Source: Nitrospiraceae bacterium
GTDB taxonomy: Bacteria; Nitrospirota; Nitrospiria; Nitrospirales; UBA8639
Length of the DNA: 64,000 bases
Assembly (NCBI GenBank): GCA_020632595.1
Contig: JACKFF010000010.1
Location: 95,682-159,681 of the forward strand
Direction: 5' to 3'
The notes under the pieces were generated by a model, which worked only from the letters and a program-made list of their open reading frames with translations, searched no databases and was not told the origin of the DNA. Positions 44,926 through 53,917 of the stretch are shown one piece after another (positions within the stretch are counted from its first letter, which is position 1; each line of letters begins with the position of its first letter). The position numbers and the translations under genes were made by a program.

Positions 44926-46185
44926 ATGAATAAAAAACCGGCCAAACAGGTGCGGGAGGTGGTGGAAGAAGTGTACCGCACTGAATCACGCCGGATTCTC
45001 GCGACCTTGATCCGGCTGCTCGGCGACTTTGATGCGGCTGAAGAAGCGTTGCACGAGGCATTTGCGGTCGCCGTCGAACAATGGACCAGGGATGGGATCC
45101 CGGCCAATCCTCGCGCCTGGCTCGTGTCGACCGGACGCTTCAAAGCGATCGATGGGCTGCGGCGACGGACCAGGTTTGACGCCTCTCTCCCAGAACTCGC
45201 CACGCAGTTGGAAGCCGGCATTGATGACGCTCAAGAAAATCCGGATGAAAGTATCGACGACGACCGGCTGCGTCTGATCTTTACCTGCTGTCATCCCGCA
45301 CTTTCTCCGGAAGCGCAGGTGGCGATGACTCTCCGGGAGGTTTGTGGCCTGACGACCGAAGAAATCGCGAAAGCCTTTCTCACATCCCCGCCCACAGTGG
45401 CTCAGCGGATCGTTCGCGCCAAGACAAAGATTCGGAAAGCACGCATACCCTATGAGGTGCCTTCTGAGACCACCTTGCCCGACCGTCTGGATGCGGTGCT
45501 GCGGGTGATTTACCTCGTGTTTAACGAAGGATACTCTGCCTCTTCGGGGGAATCTCTCACACGTCATGACCTCTCGGCTGAAGCTATTCGCCTGGGGCGA
45601 TTAGTGATGGAATTATTGCCGGACGCGGAAGCAATAGGACTCTTGGCATTAATGCTGCTCCATGACTCCCGCCGCGCCGCACGCATCTCGCGAACGGGAG
45701 ACTTGATTCTGCTTGAGGACCAGGATCGTACGCTGTGGAACCGGGATCAGATCGCAGAGGGGATAGCCCTGGTAGAACAGGCGTTTGCTTCACGCCAGAT
45801 CGGCCCCTACACCATCCAGGCCGCGATTTCCGGGTTACATTCCCAGGCCACACACCCCGCGGCCACGGACTGGGCTCAAATTGTGTCACTCTACGACCTG
45901 TTGATGCAGGCGTCTCCTTCACCTGTGGTGGAACTGAATCGCGCCGTCGCAGTGGCCACGCGTGACAGTCCCCTAGCGGGTCTTACCCTCATCGACGCAA
46001 TCTTCGCACGAGGGGATCTCACGAATTATTACCTGGCACATTCGGCGAAGGCGGAGCTCTGCCGACGATTAGGCCGAATTGCGGAAGCCAAGGCCGCCTA
46101 CAAACAGGCTCTCGGCCTCACTCACCAGAAGCCCGAGCAGCGATTTCTTGAACAACGGCTGGCCCTGTTACAAGATGACAATTAA
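44926..46185 (+). CDS. ECF42-type RNA polymerase sigma factor with C-terminal TPR-like domain
   Basis: 419 residues. Sigma region 2 at about 8-75 (ILATLIRLLGDFDAAEEALHEAFAVAVEQW) and region 4 at about 115-175 (LREVCGLTTEEIAKAFLTSPPTVAQRIVRAKTKIRKA) are followed by a 240-residue helical C-terminal domain (DUF6596/TPR type), which opens LPDRLDAVLRVIYLVFNEGYSAS. That long tail defines ECF42, a group normally found beside DGPF/YCII genes and without an anti-sigma factor. Here four such genes follow in the same direction. The tail is thought to control activity; the inducing signal is unknown. Confidence 0.93.
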   Translation: MNKKPAKQVREVVEEVYRTESRRILATLIRLLGDFDAAEEALHEAFAVAVEQWTRDGIPANPRAWLVSTGRFKAIDGLRRRTRFDASLPELATQLEAGIDDAQENPDESIDDDRLRLIFTCCHPALSPEAQVAMTLREVCGLTTEEIAKAFLTSPPTVAQRIVRAKTKIRKARIPYEVPSETTLPDRLDAVLRVIYLVFNEGYSASSGESLTRHDLSAEAIRLGRLVMELLPDAEAIGLLALMLLHDSRRAARISRTGDLILLEDQDRTLWNRDQIAEGIALVEQAFASRQIGPYTIQAAISGLHSQATHPAATDWAQIVSLYDLLMQASPSPVVELNRAVAVATRDSPLAGLTLIDAIFARGDLTNYYLAHSAKAELCRRLGRIAEAKAAYKQALGLTHQKPEQRFLEQRLALLQDDN

Positions 46186-46409
46186 TCCCCCTCCCCCTCC
46201 GCACCAATAGTGACAACCAGGAGCTTTTCCGACTTTAAGTGACCAGACCATGGCCACCCACAACATATTGTTGAGAATTTTTCGAAGCTCTCTATTCCTA
46301 GAGTGCCAATGGCGCCGCCAGAATTCAGGATGACCGTTGTCGAATTTGATCCTCCTGAACGACTAACTGGCAACACGACCGATTAACCACCTATTCGGAG
46401 ACGGAAGTG

Positions 46410-46796
46410 ATGCAATATCTTCTCTTTTGTTGCCACGAAGAAAAGAAGTTCGACAGCATGCCCAAAAGCGAGGGCGATGCTCTCATGAACGAAACGTTGA
46501 CCTACTGCGAGAAACTCAAGAGAAGCGGCCACCTCATTGTCGCAACACCCCTTGAGCCAATCCAGATAGCGGTAACCGTGCGGGTCCGTAATGGCGGACT
46601 GTCCCTCACCGATGGTCCCTTCGCCGAAACGAAGGAACAGATCGGCGGATTCTTTCTGATCGAGGCCAGAGACATCAATGAGGCTGTCCAGATCGCTTCC
46701 AGATTTCCATCAGTGCGCCTCGGGAGTATTGAGGTTCGGCCGGTGAGGGAACTGCCCCGGCAAGAGACTGAAGGGGAACCTTATCAGAATGAGTAA
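46410..46796 (+). CDS. YCII/DGPF-family protein
   Basis: 128 residues from ATG at 46410. The family core DGPFAETKEQIGGFFLIEA is present, with the catalytic-type D of the DGPF motif. It starts MQYLLFCCHEEKKFDSM. It is the first of four paralogues after the ECF42 gene. YCII-fold proteins are ferredoxin-like alpha-beta barrels; the role of the DGPF group is unknown. Cysteines CC at 8-9 are unlike the other copies. Confidence 0.9.
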   Translation: MQYLLFCCHEEKKFDSMPKSEGDALMNETLTYCEKLKRSGHLIVATPLEPIQIAVTVRVRNGGLSLTDGPFAETKEQIGGFFLIEARDINEAVQIASRFPSVRLGSIEVRPVRELPRQETEGEPYQNE

Positions 46797-46873
46797 GTTT
46801 TTAAGAGGAGCGATGAGATCGGGGAAAGTCGATAGGGTCATTCCTAGTATAACCACCTGATAGAGGCATTCAC

Positions 46874-47245
46874 ATGAAATATTTATTGTTGGTGCACCAT
46901 GACGAAAACGCATTCAGCACAATGAGTGAGACCACCCGCAAGGAGATGCTTGAGGAATCCGTGCAACTCACCCATCAGCTCCACTCTAAGGGGCAGTATC
47001 TAAGTGCGTCGCCGCTTCATCCGGCATCGACGGCTGTCCTCGTTCGTGTGCGCGAAGGCAAGCCATTGGTGACTGACGGTCCTTTTGTGGAAACACGCGA
47101 GCAACTGTCGGGGTACTTTTTGATCAATGCCAAGAGTTTTGACGAGGCGATCGGTATCGCATTGCGGGTTCCAGGAGCACGCATTGGCACTGTCGAGGTG
47201 CGACCGTTGATCGAGATCTCCGGTCTGCCGACTGAGAAATGTTGA
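46874..47245 (+). CDS. YCII/DGPF-family protein
   Basis: 123 residues. MKYLLLVHHDENAFSTMSE is the typical start and DGPFVETREQLSGYFLINA the core. It is very similar to the copy at 48672, including PLHP, PGARIGTVEVRP and GLPTE, so the two are duplicates. Likely part of the ECF42 regulon by position. Function unknown. Confidence 0.9.
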   Translation: MKYLLLVHHDENAFSTMSETTRKEMLEESVQLTHQLHSKGQYLSASPLHPASTAVLVRVREGKPLVTDGPFVETREQLSGYFLINAKSFDEAIGIALRVPGARIGTVEVRPLIEISGLPTEKC

Positions 47246-47441
47246 TGATCAGGAAAGAACCCGCTGCAATCCTGTCCATTCTGCCTTGTGGCTCTAAGAT
47301 CAGAAACACATGGTGGCAGAGCGGCGACTACAGAGTATTTTCACATGTCGATTTTAGCAGCCCCGTTCGACAATTAAGGTGAATCCGGATAGGGCTATTT
47401 TTTCATTCAGTTCAATGAACTAAAACCAAGGAGATTGGGTG

Positions 47442-47867
47442 ATGCGATTCATGATTATGGTCAAAGCCACCAAAGACTCGGAAACCGGCGTGATGCCAAG
47501 CGAGCAACTTCTTACTGAGATGGGAAAATTCAACGAAGAACTGATAAACGCCGGCGTCATGCTGGCGGGAGATGGCCTCCACCCGAGTTCAAAAGGGGCG
47601 CGCGTGCAGTTTTCAGGAAACAAGCGCACAGTTATCGACGGACCCTTTGCCGAGACCAAGGAACTGATCGCCGGCTATTGGGTCTGGCAGGTGAATTCGA
47701 AAGAAGAAGCGATCGAATGGGTCAAGCGTTGTCCGAATCCTGCCGGTCATGACAAAGAGGGCGAGATTGAGATTCGCCAACTCTTCGAGGCGGAGGACTT
47801 CGGACCGGAGTTCACGCCTGACCTGAGAAAGCAAGAGGAGCACCTGCGCAAAAAATTGTCTTCATGA
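47442..47867 (+). CDS. YCII/DGPF-family protein
   Basis: 141 residues from ATG at 47442, with AAGGAG upstream. The core is DGPFAETKELIAGYWVWQV. It differs from the other copies in its start (MRFMIMVKATKDSETGVMP) and its longer acidic C-terminus (EAEDFGPEFTPDLRKQEEHL). This is the more widespread DGPF subtype with the KATxxSE head. Position links it to the ECF42 factor. Confidence 0.9.
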   Translation: MRFMIMVKATKDSETGVMPSEQLLTEMGKFNEELINAGVMLAGDGLHPSSKGARVQFSGNKRTVIDGPFAETKELIAGYWVWQVNSKEEAIEWVKRCPNPAGHDKEGEIEIRQLFEAEDFGPEFTPDLRKQEEHLRKKLSS

Positions 47868-47947
47868 ATGTAGCCTGTGGGACAATCATTTACAGCATGG
47901 CATACTGATCTCAACTGTGTTTTTTATCTCATCACAAGGAGGCATCT

Positions 47948-48547
47948 ATGCGTTTTACGAATATCACATTCACCTGTCTCTGTATGGTCCTGACGGCCAT
48001 TCCCGTGTTCGCCACAGACAAAGACAAAGAAAAGCAGATGGACCCACAAGCCATGATGGAGATGTACAAGAAGCTGGCCGCTCCCGGCGAACCGCACAAG
48101 TTGTTTGCCAGCCTAGCCGGGAGCTGGACGACCAAATCCAAAGAATGGATGGAACCAGGCAAACCTCCCACAGAATCGACCGGCACCGCAGAAATGAAAA
48201 TGTTGCTGGACGGACGCTATCTCTACCAAGCCTACACTGGCCAAATGATGGGACAACCATTCTCCGGGATTGGAATCGACGCCTACGACAACATCACCAA
48301 GAAATATGTCACGGCCTGGATGGATACGATGGGGACGGGGATTTTCATCATGGAAGGGACGGCGAGCGACGATGGCAAGACCATTACGCTGAATGGATCG
48401 CATCCTGAGCCGGGCGGAGGGCAGATGACGCATCGAGCGGTCTGGAAGATCGTCGACAACAATACTCAGACGTTTGATATGTATGGGACTCATCACGGCG
48501 GCAAGGAAATGAGGATCATGGAGATCACCTATACCAGAAAGCAGTAG
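47948..48547 (+). CDS. DUF1579 secreted protein
   Basis: 199 residues with a signal peptide (ITFTCLCMVLTAIPVFA) and a mature domain of the DUF1579 type: HKLFASLAGSWTTKSKEWMEPG, GTAEMKMLLDGRYLYQAYTGQMMGQPFSGIGIDAYDN and the following W-x-D-x-M-G-T-G pattern. DUF1579 proteins are lipocalin-like barrels of unknown role that often sit beside ECF41/42 sigma genes. AAGGAGG precedes the ATG. Its place between DGPF genes suggests the same regulon. Confidence 0.85.
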   Translation: MRFTNITFTCLCMVLTAIPVFATDKDKEKQMDPQAMMEMYKKLAAPGEPHKLFASLAGSWTTKSKEWMEPGKPPTESTGTAEMKMLLDGRYLYQAYTGQMMGQPFSGIGIDAYDNITKKYVTAWMDTMGTGIFIMEGTASDDGKTITLNGSHPEPGGGQMTHRAVWKIVDNNTQTFDMYGTHHGGKEMRIMEITYTRKQ

Positions 48548-48671
48548 CGGAACACATGGCGGGACGAAAAAACCTTCCGTTGCTATCCGTCGCATCGGTC
48601 GCCCTTTTGTCCAGCAAGGTTTGGGGCTCATTTGAGCATTGGCATTCATTCGTTCTAGAGGAGGAATTCAT

Positions 48672-49028
48672 ATGAAATACATGCTGTTGATTTACGGAAC
48701 TGATCAGGCATGGGACGAGGCCGGACGTGAAAAGTGTTACAAAGAATCCACGGAGCTTGCACACCGGCTTAAAGCTGAAGGGAATTATCTGGCGGCCGCT
48801 CCTCTGCATCCTGTCACTATGGCGACCAGCATCCGTATACGAGAAGGCAAACGGCTCATCACCGATGGTCCGTTTGCTGAAACACGAGAACAACTGGGCG
48901 GCTATTTTCTTATCGAAGCCAAGGATCTGGATGAGGCAATGGACATCGCCGCACAAATCCCGGGTGCCCGGGTGGGCACGGTCGAAATCCGACCGGTTTT
49001 GGAGATCGGAGGTTTGCCAACGGAATAG
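48672..49028 (+). CDS. YCII/DGPF-family protein
   Basis: 118 residues from ATG at 48672, placed six bases after GAGGAGG; a frame beginning 33 bases earlier is not needed. The core is DGPFAETREQLGGYFLIEA. It is a duplicate of the 46874 copy (PLHP, PGARVGTVEIRP, GLPTE). With the two preceding and the sigma gene it forms the ECF42 island. Confidence 0.9.
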   Translation: MKYMLLIYGTDQAWDEAGREKCYKESTELAHRLKAEGNYLAAAPLHPVTMATSIRIREGKRLITDGPFAETREQLGGYFLIEAKDLDEAMDIAAQIPGARVGTVEIRPVLEIGGLPTE

Positions 49029-49114
49029 GGACATTCCGCTAAGAGTACAATGGCACCCGGCAGGTCGCGAATTTGACAAACAGATCATATTAACACTCAG
49101 GGAAGGCGCAAAAC

Positions 49115-49600
49115 ATGATACAGAAAATCAGCCCGTGTTTGTGGTTCGATAATCAGGCTGAAGAGGCAGTGAATTTGTATGTGTCGATTTTCAAGAATAC
49201 CAAGATAGGGAATATCACCCATTATGGAGAGGAAGGCGCAAAGGTTTCCGGTAGACCCAAGGGATCGGTGATGACCGTGACATTCGAACTTGACGGGCAG
49301 GAATTTATGGCGTTAAACGGCGGGCCGCATTTCACATTTACGGAAGCCGTATCGTTTATCATAAATTGCGAATCCCAGGAAGAGATCGACGAGCTATGGG
49401 AATCACTCTCAGAAGGTGGTGAAAAGAGTCAATGCGGTTGGCTGAAAGACAAGTATGGGCTGTCATGGCAAATAGTTCCCACTGTGCTGAACGAAATGAT
49501 GCAAAGCCACGATTCTAAAAAAACCGAGAGAGTCATGAGGGCCCTTCTTCACATGAAGAAACTTGACATCAAACGCCTACAGGAGGCTTACGAACAATAG
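49115..49600 (+). CDS. PhnB-like VOC protein (3-demethylubiquinone methyltransferase-like fold)
   Basis: 161 residues of the PhnB/VOC type: ISPCLWFDNQAEEAVNLYVSIF at the start, GSVMTVTFELDGQEFMALNGGPHFTFTEAVSF in the middle, and CGWLKDKYGLSWQIVPTVL near the end. The old label 3-demethylubiquinone-9 3-methyltransferase refers to the fold only. Genes of this type are frequent in ECF41/42 neighbourhoods. Catalysis is unproven. Confidence 0.88.
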   Translation: MIQKISPCLWFDNQAEEAVNLYVSIFKNTKIGNITHYGEEGAKVSGRPKGSVMTVTFELDGQEFMALNGGPHFTFTEAVSFIINCESQEEIDELWESLSEGGEKSQCGWLKDKYGLSWQIVPTVLNEMMQSHDSKKTERVMRALLHMKKLDIKRLQEAYEQ

Positions 49601-49713
49601 TAGGTCAGCACGACTCGACGACAACGGTCAACACGATTAACGATGAAATACGATCGCATTAGTCGTAAAAACTTTAAACGATAATCGCCCTAATTTTCAG
49701 AAAGGAGTGAGGT

Positions 49714-50892
49714 ATGAGTGGAGTACGAGTGCTTGTTGGAACACGCAAAGGTGCGTTCGTGCTGACATCGGATGGCACACGCAAGCAGTGGGACGTTCAT
49801 GGTCCCCACTTTGGCGGATGGGAACTGTATCACGTGAAAGGATCTCCAGCCGATCCGAATCGGTTGTATGCATCGCAATCGAGCAGCTGGTTCGGACAGA
49901 TCATCCAACGATCCGATGATGGCGGCAAGACGTGGAAAATTCCCGGCGGAGAGAAGCTTCCTGAACCATACGATCCGCCTGGCGGCATGAGCAACAATTT
50001 TATTTATGATAGTTCACCGGAAACGGGCAAACCCCTCACCACCCATCAGTGGTACGATGGCACGCAGCACCCCTGGGAATTCAAGCGTGTCTGGCATCTC
50101 GAACCGTCATTGACCGATCCGGATACGGTATACGCCGGCGTGGAAGACGCCGCCTTGTTCCGCTCAACCAACGGCGGCAAGTCGTGGCAGGAGGTTCCTG
50201 GCCTTCGTGAGGCCAAAGGGCATCTTTGGCAACCGGGCGCCGGGGGAATGTGCCTGCATACCATCCTACTGGATCCAAACAATCCGGAAAGGATATTCGT
50301 CGCCATATCGGCAGCGGGCGCATTTCGAACCGATGACGGAGGCAAGACGTGGAGGCCGGTCAACCGCGGCCTGAAATCCCAGATGGAACTTCCTGACCCG
50401 CATGCCGAGGTTGGCCATTGCGTTCACTGCATCGCTAAACATTCGTCGCGCCCGAACGTGCTGTTCATGCAGAAGCACTGGGATGTCATGCGTAGCGATG
50501 ATGCGGGCGAGTCGTGGCACGAAATTAGTGGAGACCTGCCCTCCGATTTCGGATTCCCCATCGCCGTGCATGCCCACGAGCCGGAGACCATCTATGTGGT
50601 CCCGATTAAGAGCGACTCCGAACATTATCCGCCGGAGGGGAAACTGCGCGTCTACCGCAGTCGGACAGGCGGAAACGAATGGGAAGCCCTGACAAAAGGA
50701 TTACCGCAACAGGACTGCTACGTCAATGTCTTGCGCGACGCAATGGCCGTCGACTCGCTCGAACCCTGCGGGATCTATGTCGGTACCACCGGCGGACAGG
50801 TGTATGCCTCGGCCGATTCGGGAGACAGCTGGATGCCCATCGTCCGCGATCTTCCACCCGTATTATCAGTCGAAGTCCAGGCGTTACCGTGA
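49714..50892 (+). CDS. BNR/sialidase-like beta-propeller protein
   Basis: 392 residues with repeated Asp-box-like units: QRSDDGGKTWKIPG, FRSTNGGKSWQEVPG, FRTDDGGKTWRPVN, MRSDDAGESWHEIS and YASADSGDSWMPI. The repeats make a beta-propeller as in exo-sialidase-like or YCF48-like proteins, but glycosidase catalytic residues are not evident. There is no signal peptide. GAAAGGAGTGAGGT precedes ATG. Its stop overlaps the start of a MoaD/ThiS gene, so the two are coupled. Confidence 0.85.
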   Translation: MSGVRVLVGTRKGAFVLTSDGTRKQWDVHGPHFGGWELYHVKGSPADPNRLYASQSSSWFGQIIQRSDDGGKTWKIPGGEKLPEPYDPPGGMSNNFIYDSSPETGKPLTTHQWYDGTQHPWEFKRVWHLEPSLTDPDTVYAGVEDAALFRSTNGGKSWQEVPGLREAKGHLWQPGAGGMCLHTILLDPNNPERIFVAISAAGAFRTDDGGKTWRPVNRGLKSQMELPDPHAEVGHCVHCIAKHSSRPNVLFMQKHWDVMRSDDAGESWHEISGDLPSDFGFPIAVHAHEPETIYVVPIKSDSEHYPPEGKLRVYRSRTGGNEWEALTKGLPQQDCYVNVLRDAMAVDSLEPCGIYVGTTGGQVYASADSGDSWMPIVRDLPPVLSVEVQALP

Positions 50893-51191
50893 GCACGATT
50901 CGGATTGTCCTTCCGGCTCATTTGCGAACACTGGCACGTATCGACGGCGAGGTGAACCTGGAGATGGAGGGTCCTGTCACCCCACACGCCATCCTCAACG
51001 CGCTCGAAACACGTTACCCGATGTTGCGGGGGACAATTCGTGACCAGGTGACACAACAGCGACGACCGTTCATCAGGTTCTTTGCCTGCGGGCAGGACCT
51101 CTCCCATGAACCAGCAGACGCCCTGTTACCCGACGCGATCACAACTGGAGAAGAACCGTTCCTCATCGTGGGAGCGATGGCGGGTGGCTAA
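50889..51191 (+). CDS. MoaD/ThiS-family ubiquitin-like protein
   Basis: 100 residues from GTG at 50889, overlapping the upstream TGA by three bases (GTGA). A beta-grasp fold is suggested by IRIVLPAHLRTLARIDGEVNLEMEGPVTPHAILNALETRYPML, and the C-terminus ends LIVGAMAGG, with the terminal GG needed for adenylation and thiocarboxylate formation. Members donate sulfur or are conjugated. The beta-propeller protein is its coupled partner. No MoaE or ThiF is nearby. Confidence 0.82.
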   Translation: MSTIRIVLPAHLRTLARIDGEVNLEMEGPVTPHAILNALETRYPMLRGTIRDQVTQQRRPFIRFFACGQDLSHEPADALLPDAITTGEEPFLIVGAMAGG

Positions 51192-51255
51192 ACCGGCAAG
51201 AGTATTCCTTTTTCCGGCCAGAGAATTCCGTTTTGGAGGGGATTTTCCATCCGGT

Positions 51256-52005
51256 TTACTTGGCGTCGTGGAATATAATCCCGACCGTGTAGCGCTGCCC
51301 TGAGCGAACGCGGCTGACCCCATGCCGGAGGTTCACACGATACCAGCCTCTTCCCCCTCGCACAGGGCGATGATGAACTGCGAAAATGACGCCATCGCCT
51401 TGTCGCATCGGGACCACAATCGGCCGGGATTGCATACGTGGCCGCTGCTCGGTCATGACAAATTCACCACCCGTGAAATCTTTGTAAGAGTCAGATAAAA
51501 GAATGGCAAGTTGGAGCGGAAACACGTGTTCGCCGTAGAGGTCCTGATACAGGCAGTTGTAATCGTCAGTTTCATATTTGAGCATTAATGGGGTTGGCTT
51601 ATCCTGCCCGGCGTGATGACAGCGGGCCAAAAAATCTTCATGCTTCTTTGGAAAGTGCATCTCAATACCCATAGCCGCATTCCACCGGTTCGCAACCGGC
51701 ACAAGATAGGGGTATATCGCATGTCGAAGTTGTTCGATGAGATCAGGGAGGGGATATCGAAAATATTGATATTCCCCACGGCCAAAGTTATGGCGACTCA
51801 TCACGATGCGGCTACGAAATATCTCAGGACGGAAATACAACATGGCCAATGTCTCACATTCTTTCGAAGTGAGGAGCCCCCCGGTCACGGCACTTCCTTC
51901 AGCGTCTAGATCGCCTGAGACCTGTCCCCAATCAATCGCGTGGGCCCGTTCCAGTATAGTCGCAGGCAACGCGACGGAAGGTGTTGACTGCCCGCTCTCA
52001 TTCAT
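51256..52005 (-). CDS. 2OG-Fe(II) oxygenase (DUF2086, PF09859-like)
   Basis: 249 residues. The family blocks are visible: GGLLTSKECETLAMLYF, FRSRIVMSRHNFGRGEYQYF, YQDLYGEHVFPLQLAILLSDSYKDFTGGEF and GDGVIFAVHHRPVRG, giving candidate metal and oxoglutarate ligands (H and D of the D/H pair and a later H). PF09859 members have been annotated as acting on damaged DNA, but evidence is thin. Its ATG overlaps the Ada stop by four bases, so both are made from one mRNA, consistent with alkylation damage repair. Confidence 0.82.
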   Translation of the reverse strand: MNESGQSTPSVALPATILERAHAIDWGQVSGDLDAEGSAVTGGLLTSKECETLAMLYFRPEIFRSRIVMSRHNFGRGEYQYFRYPLPDLIEQLRHAIYPYLVPVANRWNAAMGIEMHFPKKHEDFLARCHHAGQDKPTPLMLKYETDDYNCLYQDLYGEHVFPLQLAILLSDSYKDFTGGEFVMTEQRPRMQSRPIVVPMRQGDGVIFAVHHRPVRGGRGWYRVNLRHGVSRVRSGQRYTVGIIFHDAK

Positions 52006-53081
52006 GTGTGTGACTCACGTTCAAGCAACGCTCGTTTTCGTTCGATGCCCCAACGATAGCCCGACAGTTCCCCATTCGTGCGCACCACACGATGACAAGG
52101 AATCGCCACAGCTATTGCATTGGTGCCGCAGGCCCTGCCGATGGCCCGAACCGCTTTCGGTGCATCAACGCTCGCCGCGATGTCAGCATAGCTTACCGTC
52201 ATGCCGGCGGGAATGTTTTGTAAGGCTTTCCAGACCCGCTGTTGAAACGCCGTACCTTGCACGTCCAACGGCAGATCCAACCCCCGCCCCGGCGCTTCGA
52301 CAAAACCGATCACTGTGGCAACCAGGTGTTCGAAGTCACCATCACCCCCGATGAGATGAGCCTGAGAGAATTGCTTCTGCAAATCGCGCGTCAGTTGCTC
52401 CGGGTTATCCCCAAGAAGGATCGCACACACGCCTCGCTCACTCATGGCAACGAGGATTGACCCGAGAAAACATTCCCCCACGGCAAATCGGATGTCTATC
52501 CCGGAACCACCGGCACGATATGAGGAAGGTGTCATACCCAAAGCAGCATCGGAAATTTCATAAAACCTTCCGTTGGAATTGAACCCGGCTTCGTAAATAG
52601 CCTCCGTCACGGTGCCTGTATGATTGAGGTGCGACCTCACCCGTTTTGCCAGATGTGCCGCCGTGTAGCCTTTGGGAGTCAATCCCGTGACCGCTTTGAA
52701 CACCCGATGAAAGTGATACCGGCTTATTCCGGCATGATGTGATAACTCTTTGAGGCCTGGCGCATGGTCCGAGTCCTCGATGAACCGGCAAGCTGCTGCG
52801 ACTTTCTCCGCATATCGTTCCTGCAATCTGGGCTGGTTTGGCGTGCACCGCTTGCAGGGACGAAAGCCAGCCTTCTCGGCATCATCGCATGAAGCATGGA
52901 ACCGGACATGTTCAGGCCGGGGCAAGCGGGATGCGCAGGACGGGCGGCAGTATACTCCGGTGGTGTTGACGGAATAATAAAATGTACCGTCAGCTGTTGA
53001 ATCACGGGAAACCACGGTTGTCCAACGGGGATCATGGTGCGTTGCAACGGAACATTTCCCCCGGCTCGCTGTGTTTCTCAT
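52002..53081 (-). CDS. ada: Ada: bifunctional transcriptional activator and O6-methylguanine-DNA methyltransferase
   Basis: 359 residues with all Ada parts. The N-terminal zinc domain has GVYCRPSCASRLPRPEHVRF and FRPCKRC (C45, C49, C76, C79 zinc ligands, one of which accepts methyl from phosphotriesters). An AraC-type helix-turn-helix follows at about 95-185. The C-terminal alkyltransferase has AIPCHRVV with acceptor C329 and the GYRWGIERKRALLERE end. Ada induces its own regulon after alkylation. The 2OG oxygenase gene is coupled downstream. Confidence 0.94.
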   Translation of the reverse strand: MRNTASRGKCSVATHHDPRWTTVVSRDSTADGTFYYSVNTTGVYCRPSCASRLPRPEHVRFHASCDDAEKAGFRPCKRCTPNQPRLQERYAEKVAAACRFIEDSDHAPGLKELSHHAGISRYHFHRVFKAVTGLTPKGYTAAHLAKRVRSHLNHTGTVTEAIYEAGFNSNGRFYEISDAALGMTPSSYRAGGSGIDIRFAVGECFLGSILVAMSERGVCAILLGDNPEQLTRDLQKQFSQAHLIGGDGDFEHLVATVIGFVEAPGRGLDLPLDVQGTAFQQRVWKALQNIPAGMTVSYADIAASVDAPKAVRAIGRACGTNAIAVAIPCHRVVRTNGELSGYRWGIERKRALLERESHT

Positions 53082-53359
53082 AACTACTACCTGTTACAGA
53101 CGGCGAAAATTGAAAGGATAATTTACCAAGAAATCTCCCATCCTGACATTCCACATTTCCGAATATCGATATTCTTATACAAAAGTCGGGGGCCGAGCAC
53201 ACTCCGTTTCTTGCTTTTCAATTCGCATTTCCCTGTCGGTCCCAGGGTTCTTACCAGTTCACGTGTGGAAAGGTACAAGATTATTCTTCGAGCAGGGAAT
53301 CGAAGTTTCTATTTTTTCAGTGAGTAACCATCGGTCATTGACCGGAAAGGAACCAGGGA

Positions 53360-53802
53360 ATGGACATTTTTCAAATTTTAAAAAAAGATCACCAAACGGT
53401 AAAGGACTTATTTAAAAAATTGGAAACCACCGGGCCACGTGCAATGAAAAGCCGGGAGAAATTATTCTCTCAGTTAAAAGATGACCTTGAAGCTCACTCC
53501 CATGGGGAGGAGGCCGTCTTCTATCCTGCCCTCAGAGAAAATGCAGAGATGGTAGACCTGATTAATGAAGCCACGGAAGAGCATGCCGAAGTCGAAAACC
53601 TTCTGGAAGACCTTGAGGCGATGGGCGCAGAATCCGAGGAATGGAGTTCAAAACTTGCCGAGCTCAAAAAAGTGTCCTGCACCATGTGAAGGAAGAAGAA
53701 GGCGAAATTTTCAAAAAGGCCAAGGAGATCCTGGAGAAGGAAGAAATTCAAAAAATGGGAAAAGAATTTCAGGAGGCAAAAAAGCAGGCCACGGCAGGCT
53801 AA
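53360..53802 (+). pseudogene. Hemerythrin-domain protein, frameshifted
   Basis: The first frame starts at MDIFQILKKDHQTVKDLF, with H11 the first iron ligand, then HSHGEEAVFYPAL and EEHAEVENLL. It stops after 109 codons. Adding one A in the six-A run at 53666-53671 restores SVLHHVKEEEGEIFKKAKE and the remaining 40 codons to the TAA at 53800-53802. The corrected product is 147 residues, a normal hemerythrin (DUF3618/HHE) length. As given, the last ligands are lost. Cause could be a sequencing error or real decay. Confidence 0.8.
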
Positions 53803-53917
53803 CATTTACCATGTTCAAATGCCCAGGGATGGGCCTCCAGGTCGAGAGGCTGATCTTGCATCAAGCAGATCAGCTTCTCGATCGGAGAATGGATTTCATT
53901 GAGGTTTCCTTCATTCT

